Assembly (NCBI RefSeq): GCF_009856625.1
Contig: NZ_CP047241.1
Span: 2,418,001-2,482,000 of the forward strand
Reading direction: 5' to 3'
DNA: 64,000 nt
Source: Aquitalea denitrificans
Lineage (GTDB): Bacteria; Pseudomonadota; Gammaproteobacteria; Burkholderiales; Chromobacteriaceae
Shown here: piece by piece, positions 17,536-25,880 of the stretch
Layout: each line of letters begins with the position of its first letter
Position numbering within the stretch: the stretch's first letter is position 1
Notes under the pieces: model-generated
What the model saw: the letters and a program-made list of their open reading frames with translations, nothing else
Database searches by the model: none
Told to the model about the DNA's origin: nothing
Program-made: the position numbers and the translations under genes

Positions 17536-17925
17536 ATGAACCACTCCATTATTGGCCGCGCCCTGCTGCTGGGCGCCCTGCTGCTGGGCGGCATCGCCCA
17601 TGCCGAAACCGAAGACATTCCACTGCCTGGCGATGTGCAAAATACCCCGCTCAAGAGCGCCAGAAAACCAGCCCATCACGGCAACAGCACCAGCACCACC
17701 GGCAACCAGGGCGCACGCAAACACGCCAGTAAACCAGGCCACAAACACCATGCAGCCGCCAGTCATGGCAAACACCACGGCAAGAAGGCCAGCGCTCACC
17801 AAGCCGGCAAAACTCCCAAGGCGGTCGCACACAAAGCCAACACCAAAAAAACCATTTCACATAAATCAAGCAAAAACAACAAGCTAAAGAAAAAAGCCAG
17901 CAAAAAGCACAAGAAAATGTATTAG
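17536..17925 (+). CDS. Exported histidine/lysine-rich low-complexity protein
   Basis: A 129-residue protein starts with a signal peptide (MNHSIIGRALLLGALLLGGIAHAETED) and then becomes strongly biased. The mature part alternates His, Lys, Ala, Ser and Gly (HKHHAAASHGKHHGKK), and the tail is nearly pure Lys/Ser/Asn ending KKHKKMY. No folded domain is visible. Such composition suggests binding of metal ions or of anionic polymers such as DNA, LPS or polyphosphate in the periplasm. Its appearance recalls acid-shock-type repeat proteins, but I do not claim homology. It is upstream of, and co-oriented with, tRNA-Thr. Confidence 0.7.
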   Translation: MNHSIIGRALLLGALLLGGIAHAETEDIPLPGDVQNTPLKSARKPAHHGNSTSTTGNQGARKHASKPGHKHHAAASHGKHHGKKASAHQAGKTPKAVAHKANTKKTISHKSSKNNKLKKKASKKHKKMY

Positions 17926-17930
17926 GACGC

Positions 17931-17959
17931 TTGCCAAGCCACCGGCGAAACGCTATATT
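17931..17959 (+). promoter_or_regulatory. Sigma-70-type promoter of tRNA-Thr
   Basis: TTGCCA (17931-17936) and TATATT (17954-17959) are separated by exactly 17 bases. The -10 box ends ten bases before the tRNA 5' end. Confidence 0.65.
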
Positions 17960-17969
17960 GCAGCCCTTC

Positions 17970-18045
17970 GCCGGTGTAGCTCAGTTGGTAGAGCACCTGA
18001 CTTGTAATCAGGGGGTCGCGAGTTCGATTCCTGCCGCCGGCACCA
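17970..18045 (+). tRNA. tRNA-Thr (anticodon TGT)
   Basis: This is a 76-base tRNA with encoded CCA. The acceptor GCCGGTG pairs with CGCCGGC, followed by A and CCA. The D arm contains AGCTCAGTTGGTAGAGC. The anticodon stem CCTGA/TCAGG encloses loop CTTGTAA with anticodon TGT, and the T arm contains GTTCGATTC. All arms fold canonically. Its 3' side borders an AT-richer accessory stretch, but I found no repeated copy of the tRNA 3' end that would mark an integration site. Confidence 0.97.
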
Positions 18046-18050
18046 AACAT

Positions 18051-18083
18051 AAGGCCCTTGAACCCATTGGATTCAAGGGCCTT
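18051..18083 (+). terminator. Strong hairpin after tRNA-Thr
   Basis: A perfect twelve-pair stem (AAGGCCCTTGAA / TTCAAGGGCCTT, nine-base loop) lies five bases after the tRNA CCA. Only a weak T-rich stretch follows, but location and stability point to transcription termination or 3' processing. Confidence 0.6.
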
Positions 18084-18396
18084 AGTCATTTCAGGCCAGC
18101 TTGCCCCGCTCTTCTAAAAACCCGCCCAGCCGGCTAAAAATCACGCGATAGCCCTGCCCATAAACAAGCACAGGCCCGGCTCTACCGGGTGCGCTCAACC
18201 TTCATTCGCCTCCATCAGCCACCATCAATCCCCTACCTTCAAATGCCATCCCGAGCACTTAGTCATCAAGGGCTCACATCCTTCTTCTTTGCCAGGTATG
18301 AAACATCGATAGAAATCGCGTAACATAATAAGAGCCGTACTGGAAGTTATCGCCATGATACGGCTAATAGTAAAGCGGTATCGAAAGGTAAAATAA
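18084..18396. other. Intergenic region between tRNA-Thr and the accessory patch
   Basis: No gene is seen. The GC content falls along this stretch, being markedly AT-rich from about 18280 to 18396, where the promoter of the sce7726-type gene should lie. This change marks the left edge of the accessory segment. Confidence 0.4.
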
Positions 18397-18960
18397 ATGC
18401 TTCGTGACCATGAAATAAGAGCCGAATTAAAAGCCCGCTTAAGCAGCATTCACGCTAGCGAGCCAGATACGCTGATTGTGGATGAACTGGGCATTTGCCA
18501 AGGCCTGGCCAGAGCCGACATCGCTGTCGTCAACGGTGAAATAAGTGCTTTTGAAATAAAAAGCGACGCCGATACCTTGGCAAGATTACAAACCCAGATA
18601 CAGTATTATTCAAAAATCTGTGATCGTGCGTCCATCGTTGTTGGCCATCGACATGTAGATGCAGCAAAAATGCTTATCCCCTCATGGTGGGGGCTATGGA
18701 TTGCTAAAAAACAGGGTGACAACATACGCCTTAAACAGCTACGCAAGGGAAGAATAAACAATCAAGTCGAGCCTTATGCCCTGGCACAATTACTTTGGAA
18801 AGAAGAAACATTTTCGTTGCTGGAAAAATATCATGCCGCAAAGGGAATAAAATCAAAGCCAAAAAAAGATTTGTGGGTACGACTGACAAAAACAATTGAC
18901 CTTGATACATTAAAAGAAGAAGTACGGGCCACATTGAGAGCCCGCACTGACTGGCGCTAG
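18397..18960 (+). CDS. sce7726-family protein (probable PD-(D/E)xK nuclease fold)
   Basis: This 187-residue protein matches the sce7726 family, usually found beside a sce7725 gene. It has an early acidic segment (TLIVDELGICQGLARADIAVV) followed by EISAFEIKSDAD. An Asp followed by E-x-K on a predicted strand is the PD-(D/E)xK nuclease core, the restriction-endonuclease fold. The middle carries SIVVGHRHVDAA and PSWWGLWIAKK, consistent with a completed alpha/beta nuclease core. AAAGG lies eight bases before the ATG. Its AT-rich codon use differs from the surrounding GC-rich core. It converges with the sce7725-type gene, their stop codons only eight bases apart. The family's function is not established; a role in phage defence is inference. 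Confidence 0.8.
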   Translation: MLRDHEIRAELKARLSSIHASEPDTLIVDELGICQGLARADIAVVNGEISAFEIKSDADTLARLQTQIQYYSKICDRASIVVGHRHVDAAKMLIPSWWGLWIAKKQGDNIRLKQLRKGRINNQVEPYALAQLLWKEETFSLLEKYHAAKGIKSKPKKDLWVRLTKTIDLDTLKEEVRATLRARTDWR

Positions 18961-18968
18961 CAATCAAG

Positions 18969-20018
18969 CTAGATTTGCGATATCACTTTAGCAAAATGAT
19001 GTGAAAACCCTATCTTCCGCCATATTTCCGCATTAGTGTTTCCCAGTGCTGCAGCACCAGCTGCATAAGCGCTTATCTCGCCATCACCCCAGCTAAATTG
19101 AGCACCGGAAAAATATCCTGACACCACCAAGGCTTGACACAAGGTGTGAAACTGCCGATTTCCATCCGGGTGGTACTGCGGCCCCTGTCCCTTTGCCAAA
19201 TACCAGGCATCATCAAGCGTATAGCGCAGATTAGGGGCGGAGGCACGAGGAATCCCGCCTTCCGGCAAATCCGGGTGATTAATACTGTAGTCACCAAAAG
19301 CCGGCAGCCTGGTATAGTTAGACTGATTGATCACGCTTATCCAGTTAAACCAGTCATCCCTGCGAACAAATGTCACCTGATTGGCCTGCATCACCAGGGA
19401 CAAGGCTGATGGAAATGCTGATGCTGCCAATGTAACCGTTCTAAAGCCATTCAGCTGGAACATGTTCATCAGACTTGATGTTCTCAAGTTGATGATGTGT
19501 GCAGACTGGCCAAAAACAGACCTCAAATCAAGTACCAGATCAATTGACCCGATGGGAAGTTCAAAGCTTTGCAAAAGCTGTTGAATCAGATGGGCACATT
19601 GGGCATCTTCATCGGTAACACGCAAGCAGCACCCCCGCCCCTGGGAGTGCGCCAGCGCATACATCTGATTTTTGAAAACCGCCGACATATCGTGATGAAT
19701 CACCACGATGGCTTCTGGCACGCAAGAACCAACAACGCTGCATAGCTGTGCGCTAGTCAGGCAAGCCAGTGCTCCTTCCAAAAAGCTTAAATCCAGAAAG
19801 AAACTTCTGCCAACGCCCCATTTGTTTGCCACTTGCATTAGCCGGTCGCCAAGCGCATCTACTATGATTGTCGGATCGGTTTCACCTTCATCAATATTCA
19901 GCAATGCCTCCAGCAGTGGCGTCATCGAAGATTTTTCATGTAACGAGGTACCAACAAGAGCATCTAGCTCTCCTCGTTTCATTTTCAAGATGGGTACATA
20001 GTGTCGATGCGAGAACAT
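18969..20018 (-). CDS. sce7725-family (beta family) protein
   Basis: This 349-residue protein begins MFSHRHYVPILKMKRGELDALVG, the typical opening of beta-family/sce7725 proteins related to phage T4-type beta protein. The first part looks like a TIM-barrel-like fold. Further segments are TPLLEAL, FFLDLSFLEGAL, a central VLDLRSVFG strand and a C-terminal region with RYTLDDAWYLAKGQGPQ. I place the start at the ATG at 20018 because GGGGGGT lies five bases upstream; the open frame continues 31 codons further with no sensible start. In other genomes the partner is usually co-directional; here it is convergent. No biochemical function is known for this family. Confidence 0.8.
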   Translation of the reverse strand: MFSHRHYVPILKMKRGELDALVGTSLHEKSSMTPLLEALLNIDEGETDPTIIVDALGDRLMQVANKWGVGRSFFLDLSFLEGALACLTSAQLCSVVGSCVPEAIVVIHHDMSAVFKNQMYALAHSQGRGCCLRVTDEDAQCAHLIQQLLQSFELPIGSIDLVLDLRSVFGQSAHIINLRTSSLMNMFQLNGFRTVTLAASAFPSALSLVMQANQVTFVRRDDWFNWISVINQSNYTRLPAFGDYSINHPDLPEGGIPRASAPNLRYTLDDAWYLAKGQGPQYHPDGNRQFHTLCQALVVSGYFSGAQFSWGDGEISAYAAGAAALGNTNAEIWRKIGFSHHFAKVISQI

Positions 20019-20321
20019 TTCAACCCCCCAATTCAATAAAAAATAACGCTTGGCCATAAAAAATAAAGCACATAAAAAAACTAACCAATAATTGAAATAA
20101 ATCAACACCAATCAGTACACATCACAAAAATATTGCGGTAATTTTTAACCATTAAATAAAAAACAACAATATGGCTGATCTTGTCGCTTCAGGCAGGAAT
20201 AAGCACTTACAACTTGACCATGACAGACACTAGCAGCGCTGATCTGCCCAGCCAGGCCTAATTCCTGCTTGATCTGGCCATGAAGGCTGGATGGTGAAAT
20301 CTGCCAGTTACTGAGAATGTT
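20019..20321. other. AT-rich intergenic region of the accessory patch
   Basis: No gene is seen. The first 150 bases are strongly AT-rich and should hold the promoter of the sce7725-type gene. A small inverted repeat (CAGGAAT near 20194 and ATTCCTG near 20263) is noted without a clear role. Confidence 0.4.
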
Positions 20322-20840
20322 TCAGCAAACACCTGCCTGTTTGGCTCCATGGCGTGCCTGGCTAACGGTATATCCTTCCCCGGCACTGGAAGACAGCTGC
20401 TGAACCAGCCCCTTGCAAGAGAAACCTTGCAAACTGAGATACTGCTTTGCCGATCGCTCGGCCTCCAGATTCCAATCAATATTCAGGCTATCTACGGCAG
20501 CTGTGGCATCAGCAACCGTGTAACCATCTCCGGCATCTGAAGACAGTTGTTGAATCAGCCCCGCCCGAGAAAATCCTTGAAAGTTCAAGTATTGTTTGGC
20601 TGACCGGATAGCATTTTGCTGTGGCATAGTAAAGTCATGTATCACTTCTGCCTGACGGGAGGAAGGATTTGCTGCCGCCTCATTCAGCTCCATTGCTGCA
20701 CCGGGAATTGGCGTTTCAGCAGAAACCGTATTTCCGATGTCATTGCCATTCGTCTTGCCATCATTTTTTTCTGGCCACATCAGCCCCAGTGCAAATAACA
20801 CCACAATGATTCCACCTACCCACTTTATAATTTTCACCAT
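20322..20840 (-). CDS. Membrane-anchored Ltp-repeat protein (superinfection-exclusion family)
   Basis: This 172-residue protein has one N-terminal membrane helix (IIKWVGGIIVVLFALGLMW), a Ser/Asn/Ala-rich linker and two tandem copies of the Ltp domain. The repeats read SAKQYLNFQGFSRAGLIQQL and SAKQYLSLQGFSCKGLVQQL, each followed by S-x-AGxGYTV. The last repeat ends GAKQAGVC, normal for the family. The best studied Ltp protein, from Streptococcus thermophilus phage TP-J34, is a lipoprotein that blocks phage DNA injection. Here the anchor is a plain helix, not a lipobox. The neighbouring sce7726/sce7725 genes make a phage-related role plausible, though this domain also occurs in unrelated contexts. 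Confidence 0.75.
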   Translation of the reverse strand: MVKIIKWVGGIIVVLFALGLMWPEKNDGKTNGNDIGNTVSAETPIPGAAMELNEAAANPSSRQAEVIHDFTMPQQNAIRSAKQYLNFQGFSRAGLIQQLSSDAGDGYTVADATAAVDSLNIDWNLEAERSAKQYLSLQGFSCKGLVQQLSSSAGEGYTVSQARHGAKQAGVC

Positions 20841-20917
20841 TATAAAAAATTCCGCTCTCTGGAAATGAATAAATTAAAGTAGCTGAGTATAGGCAATATG
20901 CTCAATATAAATCACAA

Positions 20918-20950
20918 GTAAAAAGCCCAGCTGACAGCTGGGCTTTTTAC
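20918..20950. terminator. Bidirectional hairpin terminator
   Basis: The sequence is a near-perfect palindrome (AAAAAGCCCAGC / GCTGGGCTTTTT) with T-tracts on both strands. It lies upstream of the Ltp gene start and may insulate the accessory patch from transcription on the right. Confidence 0.75.
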
Positions 20951-21028
20951 TGCATGGTTATGATCGGAGCTTTACAACTTGGCATCGGTCAGTACCTGCC
21001 GGTCTGCCATGCAGGCCGGCGCATCAAG

Positions 21029-21058
21029 TCAAACCACTACCGATCAAACCACTACCGA
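21029..21058. repeat. 15-bp perfect tandem duplication
   Basis: TCAAACCACTACCGA occurs twice head-to-tail. It is in the gene-free interval 20951-21287 upstream of the MASE4 hybrid kinase. No other structure is apparent in that interval. Confidence 0.8.
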
Positions 21059-21287
21059 AAACAGATGTCTGCACCTGCCAGTCATGCCCCAGGTCACTGG
21101 CTTCGATCGGGTCACGATCAATCCGCTGGTAGCCAGCTAGCCACCGCGATGGCTGCTGACATAACCCTATGCTCAATCTGGATATGTTGCTGTGCTAGAC
21201 GATGGACTTTTGTCTATGCTCCTAATGTAAATGCACGGTCCCGGTAAACGGGTATATCGTTTCAATTCTGGTCGGAGCGTGTGACCT

Positions 21288-24200
21288 ATGCGGCAATCAA
21301 GTTGGCCGGAGAATGATGATTTCGAACTACTGGTCACATCCTCTCCCACAGCATCCCAGCGCAGAGCCATGCTGTACCTGTTTGCCGGCTCGGCAGTGCT
21401 GTTCAGCGTGGCCGTTCCCTTTGCGCAGCTGGCGCTGGGCAAAGTATGGGCCTTCATCCCGATTTACCAGTCTGCACTGGTCGTCAACGATCTGATTACC
21501 GCCGTGCTGTTGTTCGGGCAGTTTTATATTCTGGGTTCGCGGGCGGTTCAGATGCTTGCCACTGCCTATCTGTTTACCGCCTGCATGGCGATAGCACATG
21601 CACTGACCTTTCCCGGCCTGTTTTCCACCAGCGGCCTGCTTGGCGCAGGACCACAATCCACTGCATGGCTGTATATGTTCTGGCATGGCGGTTTTCCCCT
21701 GCTGCTTGTCGCCTACATGCACCAGGCGAAAAAGACGTCTGCCACTCCAGGCGTAAAAGTAAAAGCGGCCCGAGAAATTGCCCTTGCCATCATGGCCGCA
21801 CTCTGCCTGACCGTATTGTGTACCCTGCTGGCTACCCGCTTGCATGGCAACTTGCCAAGCATCATGCACGGCAATCACTACACCCCGACCATGCGCATGG
21901 TCGTGGGAAGCGTATGGGGGCTCAGCCTGCTGGCATTCCTGCAACTCTTGCGACGCAGCAAGCATACCGTGCTGGATTTGTGCCTGAGCATGGTGATGTT
22001 TTCCTGGCTCTGTGATATTGCCTTGTCCGCCATGCTGAATGCAGGCCGGTTTGATTTGGGATTTTATGTAGGCCGGATTTATGGTTTGCTGGCGGCTAGC
22101 TTTGTATTGATCATGTTGCTGATGGAAAACAGCTTGTTGTATGCACGGATGCTGAAAACGGCAACCATGTTGCGTGAGGCAAAACTGGTGGCAGAAGACG
22201 CGACACACGCCAAATCCATGTTTCTGGCCAATATGAGCCATGAAATCCGCACCCCGATGAATGCCATCATCGGCCTGTCCTACCTCGCGCTGAAAACCGC
22301 GCTGGCACCCCAACAGCGAAGTTATGTCAGCAAAATCCATAATGCCGGCACCTCGCTGCTGGGTGTGGTCAACGATATTCTCGATTTGTCCAAAGCAGAA
22401 GCAGACCGTATTGAGCTGGAGAATGTCAGTTTCTGCCTGGACGATATTCTCGACCATATCTCATTGCTGCTAGCCCAGAGTGCTGCCGACAAAAACTTGG
22501 AGCTGCTGTTCGAATACAACCAGACAGTGCCGCAAGGGCTGGTGGGAGACCCGCTAAGGCTAGGCCAGATCTTGACCAATCTGGTTGGTAATGCCATCAA
22601 GTTTACCGATAGCGGGCAAGTCAAAATCAGCATTGGCGTGCTGGAACAAGTGGGAGACAAGCTGAAAATACATTTTAGTGTTCGCGACACCGGCATCGGC
22701 ATGGATGAGGCCCAGCGTGCCAACCTGTTCCAGCCCTTCCAGCAGGCTGATGGCTCCACCACCCGCAGGTATGGCGGTACCGGACTGGGCCTGGTGATTG
22801 CCAAACGACTCATCGAACTGATGGGTGGAGAAATTCAGCTTGAATCCCGCCCGGGTCACGGCAGCGCCTTTATGTTCAGCATCTGGCTAGGGATGAATGC
22901 ACGGGCAATTAAATGCCTGCAGGATCTGCCAACCAGCCTGAAAGGCAAGCGGGTTCTGGTTGTAGACGATAACGCTTCTGCACGCGACATCCTGTCCGAG
23001 CAGTTACGGTCAATGGACTTTTCCGTCAGCGCCACCAACTCCGGCCACAATGCACTGGAATGCTTGCAGCAGGCCAGTACGGACCACCCGTTCGACATGG
23101 TTTTTATCGACTGGATGATGCCGGAAATGGACGGCATTGAAGTCAGCAGGATAATTCGTACCCGCTATCCTGAAATATGCATCGTGATGGTGACGGCATT
23201 TGGTCATCACGATATCCGTGCACAAGCCGAGGCCATCGGAATCCAGGCATTTCTGGTCAAGCCGGCAAACCAGTCGTCGCTGCTAAATGTCATGCTGCAG
23301 CTTGCCGGCATGGAAGCACGCCAGGATTTCAGCCAGAAAACCGCTGACGACCAGTTGCCCAGGCTAAATGGCATGCGGGTTCTGCTGGTTGAAGACAACA
23401 AGATCAACCAGCAGATTACGCTTGAGCTGCTGGACTGGGCTGGTGCCAGCACGACGCTGGCAGAAAACGGCCAGCAAGCGATAGATCTCTTGCAGCTACA
23501 TGGCCCTTCCAGATTCGATATCGTGCTGATGGACGTACAGATGCCGGTTCTGGATGGCATGGAAGCCACGCGCCGTATCAAGCAAGACGCACGCTTCGAG
23601 CACCTGCCCATCATTGCCCTGACCGCTGATGCGGTAAACAGGGAAAGGGAGCACTGTGCCAGGGCCGGCATGGTGGACCACATCATCAAGCCCATCGACC
23701 CGCATCTGATGTTTGAAACCATGCTCCGCTGGGGGCAAGCTGCCATGAACGACACAAACGGCTTACCACTGACAATGGAAGTACTGGATAAACACGACAC
23801 CATCCCGGGACTGGCTGAAGTCGCAGGCCTGGACCAGGCGCTGGGGTTGGTCCATGTCGCAGGCAACCAGGCCTTGTATCTTCATTTGTTGCAGCAGTTC
23901 ATCGCCGAGGAATCCACTGCGGTAACAAGGCTGACCGCAGCACTGCAGCAGGGCGATGCAAGCACAGCCGGGCGCATCGTCCACAGCCTGAAAGGCATTG
24001 CCGGCAGCATCGGCTTGTCACGACTGCAGGCCGTGTGCATTGATTTGCAGGAAACAATCCGGCAGGGACAGGATGCAACTCCCCTGCTGTCGATACTGGA
24101 TCAACAGCTGTCCGAAATCATCACCGCCATGCGCGCTTCCCTGCAGATGCAACAGCAAGCCACGCACACCACCACAAGCCGGCCTGAAACCATATTGCAG

Positions 24201-24389
24201 ACACTGGCGGAACTGCTGGCTAGCGGTGACGGTGAAGCACTAAGCTATTTTCTGGAGATGGCAGTCTCCATCAGGAGCATACTGCCAAGCGATGACTTTA
24301 GCGCACTTGAACAGGCAATCCGTCAGTTCGACTTTCTTGTCGCCTTGCATATCGTGACCACGACTCAAGGCCATCTCGACCCAGGATGA
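21288..24389 (+). CDS. MASE4 hybrid sensor histidine kinase (HisKA-HATPase-REC-REC-HPt)
   Basis: This 1033-residue inner-membrane kinase has an N-terminal MASE4-type integral membrane sensor of about seven or eight helices (about 25-285; WAFIPIYQSALVVNDLITAVLLFGQF is split across two helices). HisKA follows with phospho-His in NMSHEIRTPMNAIIGLS (about 318), then an HATPase with DTGIGMDEAQ and GGTGLGLVIAKR. Two receivers are next: the first with FIDWMMPEMDG (about 605), the second with VLMDVQMPVLDG (about 747). A C-terminal HPt holds IVHSLKGIAGSIG (about 898). It starts twelve bases upstream of an HD-GYP response regulator and is almost certainly co-transcribed with it. This repeats the kinase/HD-GYP arrangement found at 6.8-11.4 kb, but with a different sensor. 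Confidence 0.92.
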   Translation: MRQSSWPENDDFELLVTSSPTASQRRAMLYLFAGSAVLFSVAVPFAQLALGKVWAFIPIYQSALVVNDLITAVLLFGQFYILGSRAVQMLATAYLFTACMAIAHALTFPGLFSTSGLLGAGPQSTAWLYMFWHGGFPLLLVAYMHQAKKTSATPGVKVKAAREIALAIMAALCLTVLCTLLATRLHGNLPSIMHGNHYTPTMRMVVGSVWGLSLLAFLQLLRRSKHTVLDLCLSMVMFSWLCDIALSAMLNAGRFDLGFYVGRIYGLLAASFVLIMLLMENSLLYARMLKTATMLREAKLVAEDATHAKSMFLANMSHEIRTPMNAIIGLSYLALKTALAPQQRSYVSKIHNAGTSLLGVVNDILDLSKAEADRIELENVSFCLDDILDHISLLLAQSAADKNLELLFEYNQTVPQGLVGDPLRLGQILTNLVGNAIKFTDSGQVKISIGVLEQVGDKLKIHFSVRDTGIGMDEAQRANLFQPFQQADGSTTRRYGGTGLGLVIAKRLIELMGGEIQLESRPGHGSAFMFSIWLGMNARAIKCLQDLPTSLKGKRVLVVDDNASARDILSEQLRSMDFSVSATNSGHNALECLQQASTDHPFDMVFIDWMMPEMDGIEVSRIIRTRYPEICIVMVTAFGHHDIRAQAEAIGIQAFLVKPANQSSLLNVMLQLAGMEARQDFSQKTADDQLPRLNGMRVLLVEDNKINQQITLELLDWAGASTTLAENGQQAIDLLQLHGPSRFDIVLMDVQMPVLDGMEATRRIKQDARFEHLPIIALTADAVNREREHCARAGMVDHIIKPIDPHLMFETMLRWGQAAMNDTNGLPLTMEVLDKHDTIPGLAEVAGLDQALGLVHVAGNQALYLHLLQQFIAEESTAVTRLTAALQQGDASTAGRIVHSLKGIAGSIGLSRLQAVCIDLQETIRQGQDATPLLSILDQQLSEIITAMRASLQMQQQATHTTTSRPETILQTLAELLASGDGEALSYFLEMAVSIRSILPSDDFSALEQAIRQFDFLVALHIVTTTQGHLDPG

Positions 24390-24401
24390 GAGCGTTTCAC
24401 C

Positions 24402-25526
24402 ATGATTTCCATTGCTGAATCCATGGCCCGGCAAACCGTGCTGATTGTCGACGATACCCCGGAAAACCTTACCCTGCTTTACAGTCTGCTGAAAGACAAA
24501 TACCGGGTATTGGTGGCAAACAGCGGCGAACGGGCCTTGCAATTGCTGGCAGCAGAGGCCCTGCCCGACCTGGTATTGCTGGATGTGCTGATGCCGGGAA
24601 TCGGCGGCATTGAGGTATGCCAGCAATTGAAGAGCACCGCACGCACTGCGCACATTCCTGTCATTTTCCTGACCGCCATGGTTGAGCGTGAAGCAGAACA
24701 GGCTGGGTTTGACGCCGGTGCCGTGGATTACATCGTCAAGCCATTCTCACCACTGGTAGTGCTGGCTCGCGTCAGAACGCACCTGAAACTAAAGGCCGCA
24801 GCCGACTTCCTGCAGGACCAGGCCGCCTTTTTGCAGAAAGAGGTAGAAAAACGCACCCAGGAAGTCCAGGTCATTCAGGATGTCACCATCATGGCGATGG
24901 CCTCTCTGGCCGAAACCCGTGACCATGAAACGGGCAATCACATCCGCAGGACACAAAACTATGTCCGCATCCTGGCCCTGCAACTGCAATCGCACCCACG
25001 ATTCCAGCATTTCCTGGACGAACAGACCATCGAATTGCTGTATAAATCCGCGCCCTTGCACGATATAGGCAAGGTAGGCATCCCGGATTACATCCTGCTA
25101 AAACCGGGCACCCTGACCGCAGAAGAGTTTGAAATCATGAAAACCCATACCATTCTGGGGCGGGATGCCATTGCTGTGGCTGAAAAGCTGCTTGATGCCC
25201 CCAGCAGTTTTTTGCGGCTGGCACGTGAAATTGCCAACTACCACCAGGAAAAGTGGGATGGCAGCGGCTACCCGGAAGGATTGGCTGGCGATGCCATTCC
25301 AATCTCAGCACGCCTGATGGCTGTTGCCGACGTTTATGATGCGCTGATCTCACGTCGCGTCTATAAACCGCCATTTCCGCACGCCACTGCCGTAGAGATG
25401 ATTCAGGCAGGCCGTGGTCAGCACTTTGACCCGGACATCGTCGATGCCTTCTTGTATGTGGCAGATGACTTTCACCAGATTGCCTTGCAATTTGCAGATA
25501 AACACGAGCAAGACGAACAGGATTAA
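24402..25526 (+). CDS. Response regulator with HD-GYP c-di-GMP phosphodiesterase output
   Basis: This 374-residue protein has a receiver (VLIVDDTPENLTLL, phosphoacceptor in LVLLDVLMPGIGG, KPFSP), a short coiled-coil linker (LQKEVEKRTQEVQ) and an HD-GYP domain. The domain carries ETRDHETGNHIRRTQ, PLHDIGKVGIPD and YHQEKWDGSGYPEGL, so catalytic residues are complete. It is the cognate output candidate for the MASE4 kinase immediately upstream. The two HD-GYP regulators in this window share architecture, although this one has the longer linker and a helical tail rich in acidic residues. Confidence 0.92.
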   Translation: MISIAESMARQTVLIVDDTPENLTLLYSLLKDKYRVLVANSGERALQLLAAEALPDLVLLDVLMPGIGGIEVCQQLKSTARTAHIPVIFLTAMVEREAEQAGFDAGAVDYIVKPFSPLVVLARVRTHLKLKAAADFLQDQAAFLQKEVEKRTQEVQVIQDVTIMAMASLAETRDHETGNHIRRTQNYVRILALQLQSHPRFQHFLDEQTIELLYKSAPLHDIGKVGIPDYILLKPGTLTAEEFEIMKTHTILGRDAIAVAEKLLDAPSSFLRLAREIANYHQEKWDGSGYPEGLAGDAIPISARLMAVADVYDALISRRVYKPPFPHATAVEMIQAGRGQHFDPDIVDAFLYVADDFHQIALQFADKHEQDEQD

Positions 25527-25880
25527 GCAGTATCTGCCATCCACAGCACGCAGGCATGTTTCTGCTGCCAACTCACCAGGCGTCACCACCAGCGCCAAGG
25601 CCGCAGACATAAGGGAGCAAATACTGCTCGCCATTCAGGAAGAACAAGACCGCATTGGATCTGGTGTTGGGATAAGCACCGATGGCATGCACATCCATAC
25701 CTGACACCAACAGTCAGCCAGGGCCGCCACTTGCCGCCTGGAAGCCGGATGGTTCAATGCAGCATCACCTGCCGAAAAATCAGCCTTGCATCAAACAAAG
25801 CCGGTAAAGACATATTCTTGCAGGAAGTGTGCGCTATGCTTGAGACATTCATTTCAAGTGCATGTCTTCGGGAGATATTC
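25527..25880. other. Intergenic region with possible coding remnant
   Basis: No intact gene is visible. Between about 25611 and 25704 a plus-strand frame reads REQILLAIQEEQDRIGSGVG and ends in TDGMHIHT before a stop. This is unusually protein-like and may be the tail of a degraded gene. The 3' part contains the phaC promoter and ribosome site. Confidence 0.4.

Noticed and set aside
18051..18083. Long palindrome after tRNA-Thr considered as an integration attachment site
   Set aside because: No integrase gene and no second copy of the tRNA 3' end were seen. The structure fits a terminator.
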